Shown in pieces: positions 1 to 8,140 of a stretch of DNA of 24,890 bases (position 1 is the stretch's first letter; each line of letters begins with the position of its first letter). The position numbers and the translations under genes are program-made. The notes beneath the pieces were generated by a model. That model had not been told where the DNA came from. It saw nothing but the letters and a program-made list of their open reading frames with translations, and ran no database searches. The DNA is from Alphaproteobacteria bacterium (GTDB taxonomy: Bacteria > Pseudomonadota > Alphaproteobacteria > UBA3830): positions 1 to 24,890 of the forward strand of contig BNWJ01000010.1 in NCBI GenBank assembly GCA_025998735.1, given 5' to 3'.

Positions 1-177
1 TAAAATAATAGCCTACCTAATTAGGTTGCATAAATAATACCATAGCAAAAACCTAACTTCAAGATATATTTTTATTTTTTTATGTTTTTTCTTATTTAGG
101 GGGTAATTTTATGCGGAGTTAGGGTTTGAACTACCCGAGGGTGTGTGTGGCACGCCTTCGGAAATTTTACTCTACTT
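1..177. other. AT-rich non-coding edge with a 12-bp palindrome
   Basis: No convincing reading frame is seen here. It lies downstream of the minus-strand dnaQ gene. It contains a perfect 12-bp palindrome (acctaattaggt, 15-26) and long A/T runs around 60-100. No T-run-terminated hairpin is obvious for dnaQ. Confidence 0.4.
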
Positions 178-314
178 CTACAAAAATTCAGAGAAACACA
201 AAAAAACCTCCCAAACATATGGATCCTGTGGAACACAATCCGCATTCTCACTCAAATTAGGCATAGTACTCACATTCCACTCAATCTGCAGCGAAGCAGT
301 AAATGGATCCAACG

Positions 315-1013
315 TTACATTGGTTTTTTCCACAGAGGGGAGTTTACGGTTTTGAGAAACTCGCCGTGGGCGTTTTTTTCTTCTTCAGATACGTCGAAGT
401 GCCGCTTTTTGCGCTTGCTTTCAGTGTTTTTTATAACCGCAAGATCAGGCTTTGTTTTTTCCGGATGAAATGTCAGATCACTCTGGCGTCCGCCCAGAAG
501 GTTTATGTACACTTCGGCTAACAGAAAGCAGTCGATCAATGCGCCGTGTTTTGTGCGGGCGGAAGTATCTATCTCGAATCTTTTGCAGAGCGCGTCGAGA
601 TTGGCTGGCGAACCGGGAAATTTTTTGCGAGCCATATCCAATGTATCAACGGTATTCTTCAAGCTAAACAGAGGCTTATCAACACGAGATAGCTCGCTGT
701 TCAGGAATCCGATGTCGAATTTAGCATTGTGAATGACAAGCTTGCTGTCCTGCACGAAATCGAGGAATTCATCCACGATTTCACGAAACAACGGTTTTCC
801 TACGAGAAATTTATCTGTTATTCCGCTTATAGCCGTGGCATCCTTTTGCATTTCTCTCTCTGGATTGATGTACACCTGGTAGGTATTGCCGGTCGGAATG
901 TGATTTATCAGCTCGACGCAAGCAATGTCAACGATTCTGTCTCCGGATGCGTGATACAATCCGGTCGTTTCAGTATCCAGCACGAGCTCCCTTAGATTTT
1001 TTGAAACAGTCAT
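315..1013 (-). CDS. dnaQ: DNA polymerase III epsilon subunit (3'-5' proofreading exonuclease)
   Basis: The 232-residue protein is a DEDDh exonuclease. Exo I is seen at DTETTG (D13, E15), Exo II at HNAKFD (D100) and Exo III at HGALID (H156, D161). In this family the subunit binds the polymerase alpha subunit and removes mismatched 3' ends. About 60 residues follow Exo III and are lysine- and glutamate-rich, as expected for the flexible alpha-binding tail. The length is normal for alphaproteobacterial DnaQ. The ATG start has an AAAGG sequence nine bases upstream. The gene is divergent from the phosphatase gene at 1074, with only about 60 bp between them, so both promoters lie in that gap. Identification is firm. 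Confidence 0.95.
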   Translation of the reverse strand: MTVSKNLRELVLDTETTGLYHASGDRIVDIACVELINHIPTGNTYQVYINPEREMQKDATAISGITDKFLVGKPLFREIVDEFLDFVQDSKLVIHNAKFDIGFLNSELSRVDKPLFSLKNTVDTLDMARKKFPGSPANLDALCKRFEIDTSARTKHGALIDCFLLAEVYINLLGGRQSDLTFHPEKTKPDLAVIKNTESKRKKRHFDVSEEEKNAHGEFLKTVNSPLWKKPM

Positions 1014-1025
1014 AATTTATTAACC

Positions 1026-1054
1026 TTTACATGAGACTATTAGCAATGTAGCAT
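1026..1054 (+). promoter_or_regulatory. Candidate promoter of the phosphatase/partner-switching run
   Basis: TTTACA (1026-1031) and TAGCAT (1049-1054) are separated by 17 bp. A transcript would start close to the ribosome binding site of the gene at 1074. The match to consensus is only moderate. Confidence 0.3.
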
Positions 1055-1073
1055 TTTTTGGAGAAGTGTATAA

Positions 1074-2228
1074 GTGGCTGTCCTGGCTAAAATACTGGTA
1101 TTAGACGATGAGGAAGATACGGAGGATCTGTTCACACAGAAATTCCGTCATCAGATAGCCGAAAACCGGTACAATTTTGCGTTTGCCACTTGTCTTCAGC
1201 AGGTTCAGGAGCAGCTACAGAATAGTGCGTTCGATATTTTTGTGCTGGACATAAATGTCGATGGTATGGATGGAATAGCTCTCGTAAGCAGCATGAAGGA
1301 AAAATATCCGCTGATGCGATCTGTAGTTATTTCAGCCTACGGTGACATAAACACATTGAGAGCGGTTATGCGTTGTGGCGCCCACGACTTCGTCATAAAA
1401 CCAATCGATTTCAAGGATTTATCCAACACACTGGAGAAAACTGCCAAAGTAGTCGCTGGAATGAAACAGGCGGAAGCGACCAACGAGAGATTGTCGGCCA
1501 TTTCCGATGAGTTGGATGTGTCGGCAAAATTACAGAGGAGCATTCTTCCGGGCAATGTTGTGAAAAAGGACCCGATTGATCTATTCGCTGATACGACACC
1601 GGCCGCTGAAGTTGGAGGCGATTTCTATGACTATTTTTGGCTGAGCGAAACCAAATTGGGAATCGTTATGGCCGACGTCTCTGGAAAGAACGTTTCCGCA
1701 GCGATGTTTGCGACAATTGCGAAAACACTCATAAAGTCTTTTTCACGAGTGTATCCGTCTCCTGCCGAATGTTTTAAGAATGTAAATCTCGTGATATGTC
1801 AGGAGAACGTCACGACAATGTTTGTTACAGCAATGTACGGTGTCATAGACATCGAGAAAGACGAACTTATTTACACCAATGCTGGACATTTGCCTATAGC
1901 CGTAATGTATCCGGGAAAAGATCCGGTGTTTCTAGAGTGTGATGCTGGTATAGCCCTCGGGATATGGGATGAGGTTGAATTTATTGATCATAAGTACAAA
2001 ATCACGCCCGGAGATATGGTGATGATGTATACAGACGGAGTTACTGAAGCAGCCAATAAAAAAGGCGAAGAATACGATTTTGAGCGTTTTGCAGAAGTTC
2101 TCAAGAAATACACAAACGCAGAACCAAATGTAGTAACGGCAGAAGTAATTAAGTCCATAAGAATATTCGCGAATGGTGCTCCACAATCGGATGACATAAC
2201 AACATTGTGTGTAAGCTATGGAAGATAA
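1074..2228 (+). CDS. Response regulator with RsbU/SpoIIE-type PP2C phosphatase domain
   Basis: The 384-residue protein has an N-terminal receiver domain (about 5-125) with the acidic pair D11/D12, phospho-acceptor D59 in FVLDIN and the conserved lysine K109 in IKP. A short helical linker with LQRSILP (about 153-159) follows. The C-terminal PP2C (SpoIIE/RsbU) domain (about 175-384) has GGDFYDYF (D183), DVSGKN (D201), MYTDGVTEA (D321) and DDITTL. In this family phosphorylation of the receiver activates dephosphorylation of a STAS-domain antagonist, here very likely the product of 2666-2998. The start is GTG at 1074, with GGAG ten bases upstream. The stop overlaps a possible ATG of the next gene. 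No cognate kinase is adjacent. Confidence 0.9.
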   Translation: MAVLAKILVLDDEEDTEDLFTQKFRHQIAENRYNFAFATCLQQVQEQLQNSAFDIFVLDINVDGMDGIALVSSMKEKYPLMRSVVISAYGDINTLRAVMRCGAHDFVIKPIDFKDLSNTLEKTAKVVAGMKQAEATNERLSAISDELDVSAKLQRSILPGNVVKKDPIDLFADTTPAAEVGGDFYDYFWLSETKLGIVMADVSGKNVSAAMFATIAKTLIKSFSRVYPSPAECFKNVNLVICQENVTTMFVTAMYGVIDIEKDELIYTNAGHLPIAVMYPGKDPVFLECDAGIALGIWDEVEFIDHKYKITPGDMVMMYTDGVTEAANKKGEEYDFERFAEVLKKYTNAEPNVVTAEVIKSIRIFANGAPQSDDITTLCVSYGR

Positions 2229-2241
2229 AGGATTGAATGAT

Positions 2242-2646
2242 ATGTTGCTTGAGGTAAAAAATAAGATGGAGGAATTTTGTCGGATATCTCAAGAAGTTCA
2301 GAACTTTTGTACTGAGCATGGTGTATCGGAAGAGAAATATCAAAACATATCTTTAATATTAGACGAGCTTATAACCAATGTCGTTAGTTATGCATATCCA
2401 GATGGCAACCAGCATACATTTACAATAAATTTAGAAGAATGTGATGAAAAAATATGCATGTGTATCACAGATGATGGAATGCCATTTAATCCGCTGTCTT
2501 TGGCAGAGCCTGATACAGAATCATCCATTGAGGACCGCAAGATCGGTGGATTGGGCATATTCTTGGTGAAGCAACTAAGCGAAACCGTGGCGTATTCTAG
2601 AGTTGATGACAAGAATCAGCTTTATGTAAAAGTTTCTATATTGTAA
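2242..2646 (+). CDS. RsbW/SpoIIAB-type anti-sigma factor, serine kinase ATPase
   Basis: The product (134 residues from this start) is a GHKL ATPase of the anti-sigma factor kinase type. It has the N box ILDELITNVVSYAYPDG (E42, N46), a G1 box TDDGMPFNP (around D78) and a G2 box GGLGIF (about 102-107). In known systems such a protein binds a sigma factor or other target, and phosphorylates and inactivates its STAS antagonist. Two starts are possible. ATG 2218 overlaps the phosphatase gene by 11 nt but has no clear ribosome site. ATG 2242 has AAAGGA at 2227-2232 and is preferred. No sigma factor gene is in the window, so the target is unknown. Confidence 0.85.
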   Translation: MLLEVKNKMEEFCRISQEVQNFCTEHGVSEEKYQNISLILDELITNVVSYAYPDGNQHTFTINLEECDEKICMCITDDGMPFNPLSLAEPDTESSIEDRKIGGLGIFLVKQLSETVAYSRVDDKNQLYVKVSIL

Positions 2647-2665
2647 TGTGGAGGTAAAATAGAAA

Positions 2666-2998
2666 ATGGAAGTAAAATCAGAAGATAAGGGGGGCATAAT
2701 CGTGTTAACGCCTATCGGTAGAGTAGATACATCTACCGCGAAAATATTTGAGGACGCAGCTATAGCGGCTGCAAATACCAACAAGAAGATTGTGATTAGT
2801 TTTAAGGCAATCGACTATATTTCTAGCGCAGGCTTGAGGGTTGTTCTCATGTTAGGTAAGAAATTGACGGCCGAAAAGGGGGTTTTAGTGCTGGTGGATA
2901 TGCCAGACAAGATATTCGCCGTCTTTAAAATGAGCGGATTTGATAAAATATTGAAAATAGTTTCAACTTTTGAGGAATCTAAACAGTTTTTTAACTAA
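2666..2998 (+). CDS. STAS-domain anti-sigma factor antagonist (RsbV/SpoIIAA type)
   Basis: The 110-residue single-domain protein matches the STAS antagonist family in length and pattern. The phosphorylation loop DYISSAGLR carries S53 and S54, and S54 aligns with the serine phosphorylated in SpoIIAA. The expected cycle is phosphorylation by the ATPase at 2242-2646 and dephosphorylation by the PP2C at 1074-2228. TGGAGGT lies ten bases upstream of the ATG, and the gap from the previous gene is 19 bp, so this is one operon. The three genes form a complete partner switch. Confidence 0.88.
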   Translation: MEVKSEDKGGIIVLTPIGRVDTSTAKIFEDAAIAAANTNKKIVISFKAIDYISSAGLRVVLMLGKKLTAEKGVLVLVDMPDKIFAVFKMSGFDKILKIVSTFEESKQFFN

Positions 2999-3041
2999 GT
3001 TGGTGTTTAATACTATTAGTACATAAATAAAAGGAGAAGCT

Positions 3042-4097
3042 ATGAGCAAAATAACTGATATACATCAGCCGGAGCCGATCAATGATGGCAAGAAAAGAAT
3101 AAGCATTGCCATGCAGGGAGGTGGCGCTCACGGGGCATATACCTGGGGAGTCTTGGATAGACTTTTGCAGGAAAAAGACCTCGTTGTAGAAGGTGTTTCC
3201 GGAACCAGTGCCGGCGGTATGAATGCCGTTGCAACTGCTCAGGGAATTATTCAAGGAGGTAACGAAGGCGGCCGTCAACTTCTGGACAAGTATTGGCATG
3301 TCATGTCCGACGCCGGAAGAAGCAGCATTTTTAAGCCGGGTGTGCTGGATATATTGGCGAATAAGTATACAATGCATAATTCTCCTGGATTTCTGATGTT
3401 CGATTTCATAAGTAAGATCATGTCTCCATATCAGATGAATCCTTCGGGAGCTGATCCTTTGAAGGATCTCATTAATAAGTTATTTGACTTCGATGTCCTA
3501 AAGGACGATGACAGCGTCAAGGTGTTTCTTACCGCAACGCATGTTTATACCGGAAAACTCAAGATGTTTGGTAACAAGGACCTTTCCGCTGAAGCGCTTC
3601 TTGCGACAGCGTGCTTACCTACTATACATGCAGCTGTTATGGTCAAGGGCGAGTATTACTGGGACGGTGGTTTCATCGGCAATCCGGCGATATTCCCATT
3701 GATTAACGAATGCAATACCGCTGATGTCATGATTATAAAGCTGAATCCTACCCACAGAAACAGGCTTCCTACGACGGCAGCTGAGATCGGCGATAGGCTC
3801 AATGAAATAACCAATAACACATCCATTGTCCGCGAAATGCGCGCTATGCACTTCATCACTAGGTTGATTGACGAGGGCATAATCGAGAAGGGAAAACTGA
3901 AGAGGATGCATGTACATTTGATAGAAGACGAAGAGGTGTTCCAAGATCTTGGATGGTCTTCGAAGCTAAACACGGACATAGGGTTCCTTGAGCATCTGCG
4001 TGATGCTGGCAGGAAATCTGCAGATAAGTGGCTTGGCAGAAACTACCATAAGATTGGTTACGAAACTACTGCCGATGTGGAAGGAGAGTTTGTGTAA
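3042..4097 (+). CDS. Patatin-like phospholipase
   Basis: The 351-residue protein has all landmarks of the patatin fold: the oxyanion loop GGGAHGAY (26-33), the nucleophile elbow GTSAGG (catalytic S56) and the dyad motif DGG (D208). Patatin-like enzymes hydrolyse acyl chains from phospholipids. In intracellular bacteria some are secreted and act on host membranes, but no signal peptide is visible here, so any export is speculative. AAGGAG lies five bases before the ATG. The gene follows the STAS gene by 43 bp on the same strand and may be co-transcribed with the switch, although no terminator or promoter was recognised in the gap. Confidence 0.9.
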   Translation: MSKITDIHQPEPINDGKKRISIAMQGGGAHGAYTWGVLDRLLQEKDLVVEGVSGTSAGGMNAVATAQGIIQGGNEGGRQLLDKYWHVMSDAGRSSIFKPGVLDILANKYTMHNSPGFLMFDFISKIMSPYQMNPSGADPLKDLINKLFDFDVLKDDDSVKVFLTATHVYTGKLKMFGNKDLSAEALLATACLPTIHAAVMVKGEYYWDGGFIGNPAIFPLINECNTADVMIIKLNPTHRNRLPTTAAEIGDRLNEITNNTSIVREMRAMHFITRLIDEGIIEKGKLKRMHVHLIEDEEVFQDLGWSSKLNTDIGFLEHLRDAGRKSADKWLGRNYHKIGYETTADVEGEFV

Positions 4098-4358
4098 GGT
4101 TAACTCATTATTGAAGTAATGCTGCAGAAGAGGTCACTACGAGGATAAGCAGTAAAGCCGCTTTGGAGGAATTGCACCATCTTGCTGTTCGTCATTCTTG
4201 CAAGCATTGCACAGCCAGAATCCAGTGGTTGCGGATGCTTCATGGATCCTCGGTGCTACGCACCAAGGAAGACTGTGAGGGTGGTTGCGTTTCGAGGCAG
4301 CTTCCACTATAGTCTCCAATTATTATAGTTTTTCTGTCACCAATGGGAGGCTAAAGAA
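4098..4358. other. Intergenic segment with hairpin, function unknown
   Basis: This 261-bp gap is less AT-rich than other gaps. It has a 9-bp stem with one mismatch (4248-4256 with 4260-4268, loop tac) and a repeated GTGGTTGCG (near 4225 and 4282). A 60-codon minus-strand frame (4137-4319) is open and contains a C-x2-C pair, but it has no ribosome site and I do not recognise it. It could be a structured RNA, a repeat element or a decayed gene. It does not resemble RNase P, SRP, tmRNA or a tRNA. Confidence 0.3.
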
Positions 4359-5402
4359 ATGGGGAAGATCGATTTTAGCATGGATTACTGTGAGGGAGCT
4401 CATCCAATTGTATTGGATAGGCTGCTGAAGACCAATATGGAACAGACTCCAGGCTATGGTTATGATTCCTACTGCCAAGAGGCGGCTGATATCATAAAAA
4501 CCATGTGCGGAAATGAAAGTTTAGCCGTTCATTTTTTAGTTGGAGGAACTCAAACCAATCTCATAGCCATTACTGCAGCTCTCAGGCCTCATCAATGCGC
4601 AATAGCTCCGTCCAGTGGTCATATAAGCACCAGCGAAACTGGAGCGATCGAAGCAGCTGGACATAAAATTATTACCGTTCCAGAAGAAAATGGAAAGATA
4701 ACGGCAGATCAGATAAGACAAGTTTGCGACGAATACCGAAATAGCGAAAGTAAAGTCCATATCACTCAACCGAAACTTGTTTTTTTGACTCATGCTACCG
4801 AATATGGAACCATCTATAAAAGAATGGAATTACAAGCGATTAGTGACGTTTGCAAAGAAAACAACCTCTATTTATATATAGACGGAGCAAGATTGGGATA
4901 CGGCTTATGCGCCGAAGACAGCGATCTCGATCTTCCGTTTATCGCCAAGTGTTGCGATATGTTTTATATAGGGGGAACGAAGCAAGGTCTTCTTTTCGGA
5001 GAAGCCTTGATCATAAAAAATGAAAAGATAAGTGAAGATTTCCGTTCAATCATGAAACAACGCGGCGGATTGCTCGCCAAAGGAAGATTGCTGGGGCTGC
5101 AGTTTACCGCCCTACTTGAAAATGACCTGTATTTTGATCTTTCCAGACACGCGAACAAAATGGCACAGGAAATAAGAAACCGCCTCTCTCAAAAAGGAAT
5201 TCGTTTTTTTGTTGAAAACACGACGAATCAAATATTTGCGATATTCCCACACGAGGCTCTGGAAAAGTTTCAGCAAAAATATATTTTTGACGTTAAAAAC
5301 AAAGCAGAGGGTGGATCAAGTATTGTGAGGATCTGCACAAGCTGGGCTACAGTGGAAGAAAACGTTCAACGGTTAATATCGTGTTTGCAACACGAGCTCT
5401 AA
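4359..5402 (+). CDS. Low-specificity L-threonine aldolase / beta-eliminating lyase family
   Basis: The 347-residue protein is a fold-type I PLP enzyme. It shows the PLP-stacking histidine in SSGHIS (H88), the cofactor aspartate in YIDGARLG (D175) and the Schiff-base lysine in GGTKQG (K208). The family cleaves L-threonine or L-allo-threonine to glycine and acetaldehyde, and related members act on other beta-hydroxy amino acids, so the exact substrate is not assigned. GGGAGG (4345-4350) lies eight bases before the ATG. The gene is monocistronic by position and convergent with the lipoprotein gene ending at 5512. Family placement is firm, substrate uncertain. Confidence 0.85.
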   Translation: MGKIDFSMDYCEGAHPIVLDRLLKTNMEQTPGYGYDSYCQEAADIIKTMCGNESLAVHFLVGGTQTNLIAITAALRPHQCAIAPSSGHISTSETGAIEAAGHKIITVPEENGKITADQIRQVCDEYRNSESKVHITQPKLVFLTHATEYGTIYKRMELQAISDVCKENNLYLYIDGARLGYGLCAEDSDLDLPFIAKCCDMFYIGGTKQGLLFGEALIIKNEKISEDFRSIMKQRGGLLAKGRLLGLQFTALLENDLYFDLSRHANKMAQEIRNRLSQKGIRFFVENTTNQIFAIFPHEALEKFQQKYIFDVKNKAEGGSSIVRICTSWATVEENVQRLISCLQHEL

Positions 5403-5511
5403 GGGTATCGCACGGGTATTAGCGCTTTCGCTACCAACCGAGAGATGTATGCTGATTGTAATTGCAATGTTAAAGTGGAATCTATAGTAAGCGCCAGTGT
5501 TGCAGACACTG

Positions 5512-6582
5512 TCACTTTGGTTCGAGGGTTTCATCGTCTCCAATTCTTACAATGGATAATTTTCGCCTTATTCCTTTGTTTTTTTCTATGGAAAACGAAC
5601 CGAGGCAACCTTCGTGTTCCGCATAAAAAGAGTCTCTATCCGTGCCGTCCATTAGTGAGTCGTGCAGTAGATTACACAAGTCGTAGCCGACAATGGAGAG
5701 TGGGCCCGGGGCACTTCCAAAAGTCTCTTTGTATTTCTTACTGAAGTCATCCAATTGTTGATTTTTGGAAAATGCGAAATAGGCTCCGGTCCAGACTTCT
5801 CGATTTGCAAACGCAGATATTCCCAGTGTAAAAACATATGTGTCATCCAGGTTCTGAGGATTTAAAACAGGATCTACCAGGAACACAGCATCCTTCTCGG
5901 AGTCTCTCACGATTTTCATGGCGTTTTTGCGTGACATGCTTTTGTAGCGAACAATTTCCACATTTTCGTCATTAAAACCATGCTCAGCGCTTTCTCTATT
6001 GACATATTCCAGCAATTGATCTCCCAGTTCGTTTTCTGGAAGCATTACGAGAAAATCGTGTATGTTATTGTCTTTCGCATACGAGAAAACCGTACAGATT
6101 TCATCTTGCGGAGAGATACCGCAGGAAAACACATGATTATTATTCGCCTTTATATTATTGGAAAGTGTAAATATGCGCGTTTTCGGAAATAACGCACCAA
6201 ACTGCTTCGCTTCATTAAAGAATACTGGGCCTATTATGCCTTTTAGATCGGCATGCTTGTATTTTTCGTACAATCTGTAATTGTTTACATTTGGATCAGA
6301 TGTATCAACCACGCAAAAATTGGCATCGCTGTTGCCGTGTTCGTAAGAAAACAGCATACACGCATTTAATACACTTCTTCCTATTTCGGCATGAGATCCA
6401 GACAACGGCAACAGCAGCAGAACAAGATTTTTATTAGCGCTTCGATCCTGCTCCAGTAATCTTTCCTCGGCCGATCTATCAACAACGACTTCCTTTTTTT
6501 CCTCGAATACCCTAGAATGATCTCGAGAGCAGGATGTCAGAAGCAAAACAAGCGACAGGAGCAGATTCATTGTCCAATGCAT
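5512..6582 (-). CDS. LpoA-like outer-membrane lipoprotein (penicillin-binding protein activator)
   Basis: The 356-residue product starts at ATG 6582, where GAGGTG lies six bases upstream. A longer upstream frame exists but has no such site. Residues 1-17 form a signal peptide ending in the lipobox LTSC, so Cys18 would be lipidated. The rest resembles a type I periplasmic-binding fold (LLLLPLSGSHAEIGRSVLNA, then IIGPVF), as in LpoA, which activates penicillin-binding protein 1A in enterobacteria. The position divergent from rsmI matches the yraM(lpoA)-yraL(rsmI) pair of gammaproteobacteria. The N-terminal TPR part of E. coli LpoA is absent, as in other alphaproteobacterial homologues. The 5' end overlaps that of rsmI. 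Confidence 0.78.
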   Translation of the reverse strand: MHWTMNLLLSLVLLLTSCSRDHSRVFEEKKEVVVDRSAEERLLEQDRSANKNLVLLLLPLSGSHAEIGRSVLNACMLFSYEHGNSDANFCVVDTSDPNVNNYRLYEKYKHADLKGIIGPVFFNEAKQFGALFPKTRIFTLSNNIKANNNHVFSCGISPQDEICTVFSYAKDNNIHDFLVMLPENELGDQLLEYVNRESAEHGFNDENVEIVRYKSMSRKNAMKIVRDSEKDAVFLVDPVLNPQNLDDTYVFTLGISAFANREVWTGAYFAFSKNQQLDDFSKKYKETFGSAPGPLSIVGYDLCNLLHDSLMDGTDRDSFYAEHEGCLGSFSIEKNKGIRRKLSIVRIGDDETLEPK

Positions 6583-7463
6583 TTTTATCACCTCAATATC
6601 TGGACGAAGTTCTTCATAAGCTGTACGAACAGAAGAATAGACCAGGATTATATGTCGTTGCAACTCCAATAGGGAACATATTTGATATATCACTGCGGGC
6701 AATACATATTCTGAACATATCGAAATGTATTCTCGCGGAGGACACACGCCAATCAAAAAAACTGCTACATTTTTATAAAATCAAAACGCCGCTGATGGCT
6801 TGCCACGAACACAATGAATTGAATAGCTCGGTAACTTCAGTCCTAAAATCTGGAGAAATATATGCGCTGATATCCGACGCAGGAACTCCGCTCGTTTCGG
6901 ATCCCGGATATCGTCTGATAAATTGGTGCATACAAAACAATATTGATGTATTTCCAATTCCAGGAGCGTGTTCTGCCGTTGCCGCTCTGAGTGTCGCCGG
7001 ACTGCCCACAGATAAGTTTATGTTCGTTGGTTTTCTTCCTCCCAAAGAAAAAGCAAAAATCAATCTGCTGAACGATCTGAAAAACCACTTGAGCACCATG
7101 ATATTTTTCGAATCACCAAGACGCGTCGTCGACACAATGCAAAAAATGAAGGAAGTATTTGGCGATAGATCCTGCTGCGTCTGCCGAGAACTCACAAAAA
7201 TTTTTGAAGATACAAAACGCGGTAATTTATCCGAATTAATCGAGTATTTTTTGCCAAATGACCCGGTTGGAGAATTCGTAATCGCCGTATCCGGATGCGG
7301 TGTTCCCTCCACCAACGAAGCCGAAATATTTTCACAGCTGAAAATTGAAATGGAGTACCTATCTCTAAAAGAAGCTGTGAAAAAAATCTCCGCCACATAT
7401 AACATAAATAGAAACGAAGTGTATAAAAAAGCTCTGTCCTTGCAGAGCAAGGCCATTTTCTAG
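6570..7463 (+). CDS. rsmI: 16S rRNA (cytidine1402-2'-O)-methyltransferase
   Basis: This is a SAM-dependent tetrapyrrole-methylase-fold enzyme with GLYVVATPIGN, AEDTRQSKKLL, DAGTPLVSDPGYR, PIPGACSAV and FESPRR in the usual order. RsmI 2'-O-methylates C1402 in the ribosomal P site. Two starts are possible. ATG 6534 lies well inside the divergent lipoprotein gene and has only a weak ribosome site. TTG 6570 has AGGAG at 6557-6561 with eight-base spacing and gives 297 residues, close to the E. coli length. I prefer TTG 6570. Either way the start overlaps the divergent neighbour. It is followed by a perfect palindrome and then folE. Confidence 0.93.
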   Translation: MSNAFLSPQYLDEVLHKLYEQKNRPGLYVVATPIGNIFDISLRAIHILNISKCILAEDTRQSKKLLHFYKIKTPLMACHEHNELNSSVTSVLKSGEIYALISDAGTPLVSDPGYRLINWCIQNNIDVFPIPGACSAVAALSVAGLPTDKFMFVGFLPPKEKAKINLLNDLKNHLSTMIFFESPRRVVDTMQKMKEVFGDRSCCVCRELTKIFEDTKRGNLSELIEYFLPNDPVGEFVIAVSGCGVPSTNEAEIFSQLKIEMEYLSLKEAVKKISATYNINRNEVYKKALSLQSKAIF

Positions 7464-7490
7464 ACTTCCAAACAGCTTCGATGCGTTTCC

Positions 7491-7512
7491 AAAAATTTTG
7501 CGCAAAATTTTT
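7491..7512. repeat. Perfect 22-bp palindrome between rsmI and folE
   Basis: The two 11-base halves (aaaaattttgc and gcaaaattttt) are exact reverse complements. It can form a 9-bp A/T stem with a GCGC loop and ends in T on both strands, so it could be a weak bidirectional terminator. It could equally be a symmetric protein-binding site controlling folE-folA. Confidence 0.6.
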
Positions 7513-7600
7513 CATGAGGCTGCCCTGAACTGGTGGATCTATGAATTGCATGTTAGCCATACTCGGGGTACTATGTTCGGAGCTTTCGGTATTGGTTAAG

Positions 7601-8140
7601 ATGAATATAGAAAAACATATAGAAAACATAATAAAAGTTGTTGATCCAGATGCTCGTGGACTGCAGCACACTCCGGCGCGCGTCGCCCGCTCCTACGATG
7701 AGTTTTTTTCTGGATATGCACATAATCCAGAAGACGAAATTTGTGCATTATACGGTTCTGAAATGAACGAAATGGTTGTTTTGAAAAATATTCCATTCGA
7801 ATCAAATTGCGAGCATCACTTGCTTCCGATGATAGGCACAGTGAGTGTTGGCTATATTCCCAGCGGAAAAATAATAGGAGCAAGTAAATTGGCCCGCATC
7901 GTAGATTGCTTCGCACATCGTATGCAACTTCAGGAGCGTTTTACAATGGAAGTCGCCGGCGCTGTCAATTCTATCCTCAGGCCCAACGGAGTCGCGGTCT
8001 GTGTACGTGCCGAACATTTTTGCATTTCCCATCGTGGCGTAAAAAAACATGGAACGTCTTTTGTTACAAAATATTTCGTTGGGGAAATTAAGGACAATTA
8101 CGATCTCAGACGAGAATTCCTTCTGGAAACACATGGCTAA
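7601..8140 (+). CDS. folE: GTP cyclohydrolase I
   Basis: The product is 179 residues from ATG 7601. It has the zinc-site motif NCEHHLLP with Cys70 and His73 and, later, the second Cys in EHFCISHRG (Cys141), matching C110, H113 and C181 of the E. coli enzyme. The first reaction of tetrahydrofolate synthesis, GTP to dihydroneopterin triphosphate, is expected. An in-frame ATG at 7541 would add 20 hydrophobic residues not typical of FolE, so the later start is preferred although its ribosome site is weak. The stop TAA directly abuts the ATG of folA, so the two form a coupled folate operon. Confidence 0.93.
   Translation: MNIEKHIENIIKVVDPDARGLQHTPARVARSYDEFFSGYAHNPEDEICALYGSEMNEMVVLKNIPFESNCEHHLLPMIGTVSVGYIPSGKIIGASKLARIVDCFAHRMQLQERFTMEVAGAVNSILRPNGVAVCVRAEHFCISHRGVKKHGTSFVTKYFVGEIKDNYDLRREFLLETHG

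Noticed and set aside
5403..5511. Two short hairpins between convergent genes as intrinsic terminators
   Set aside because: The stems (5-6 bp) are not followed by T-runs on either strand, so a terminator cannot be supported.
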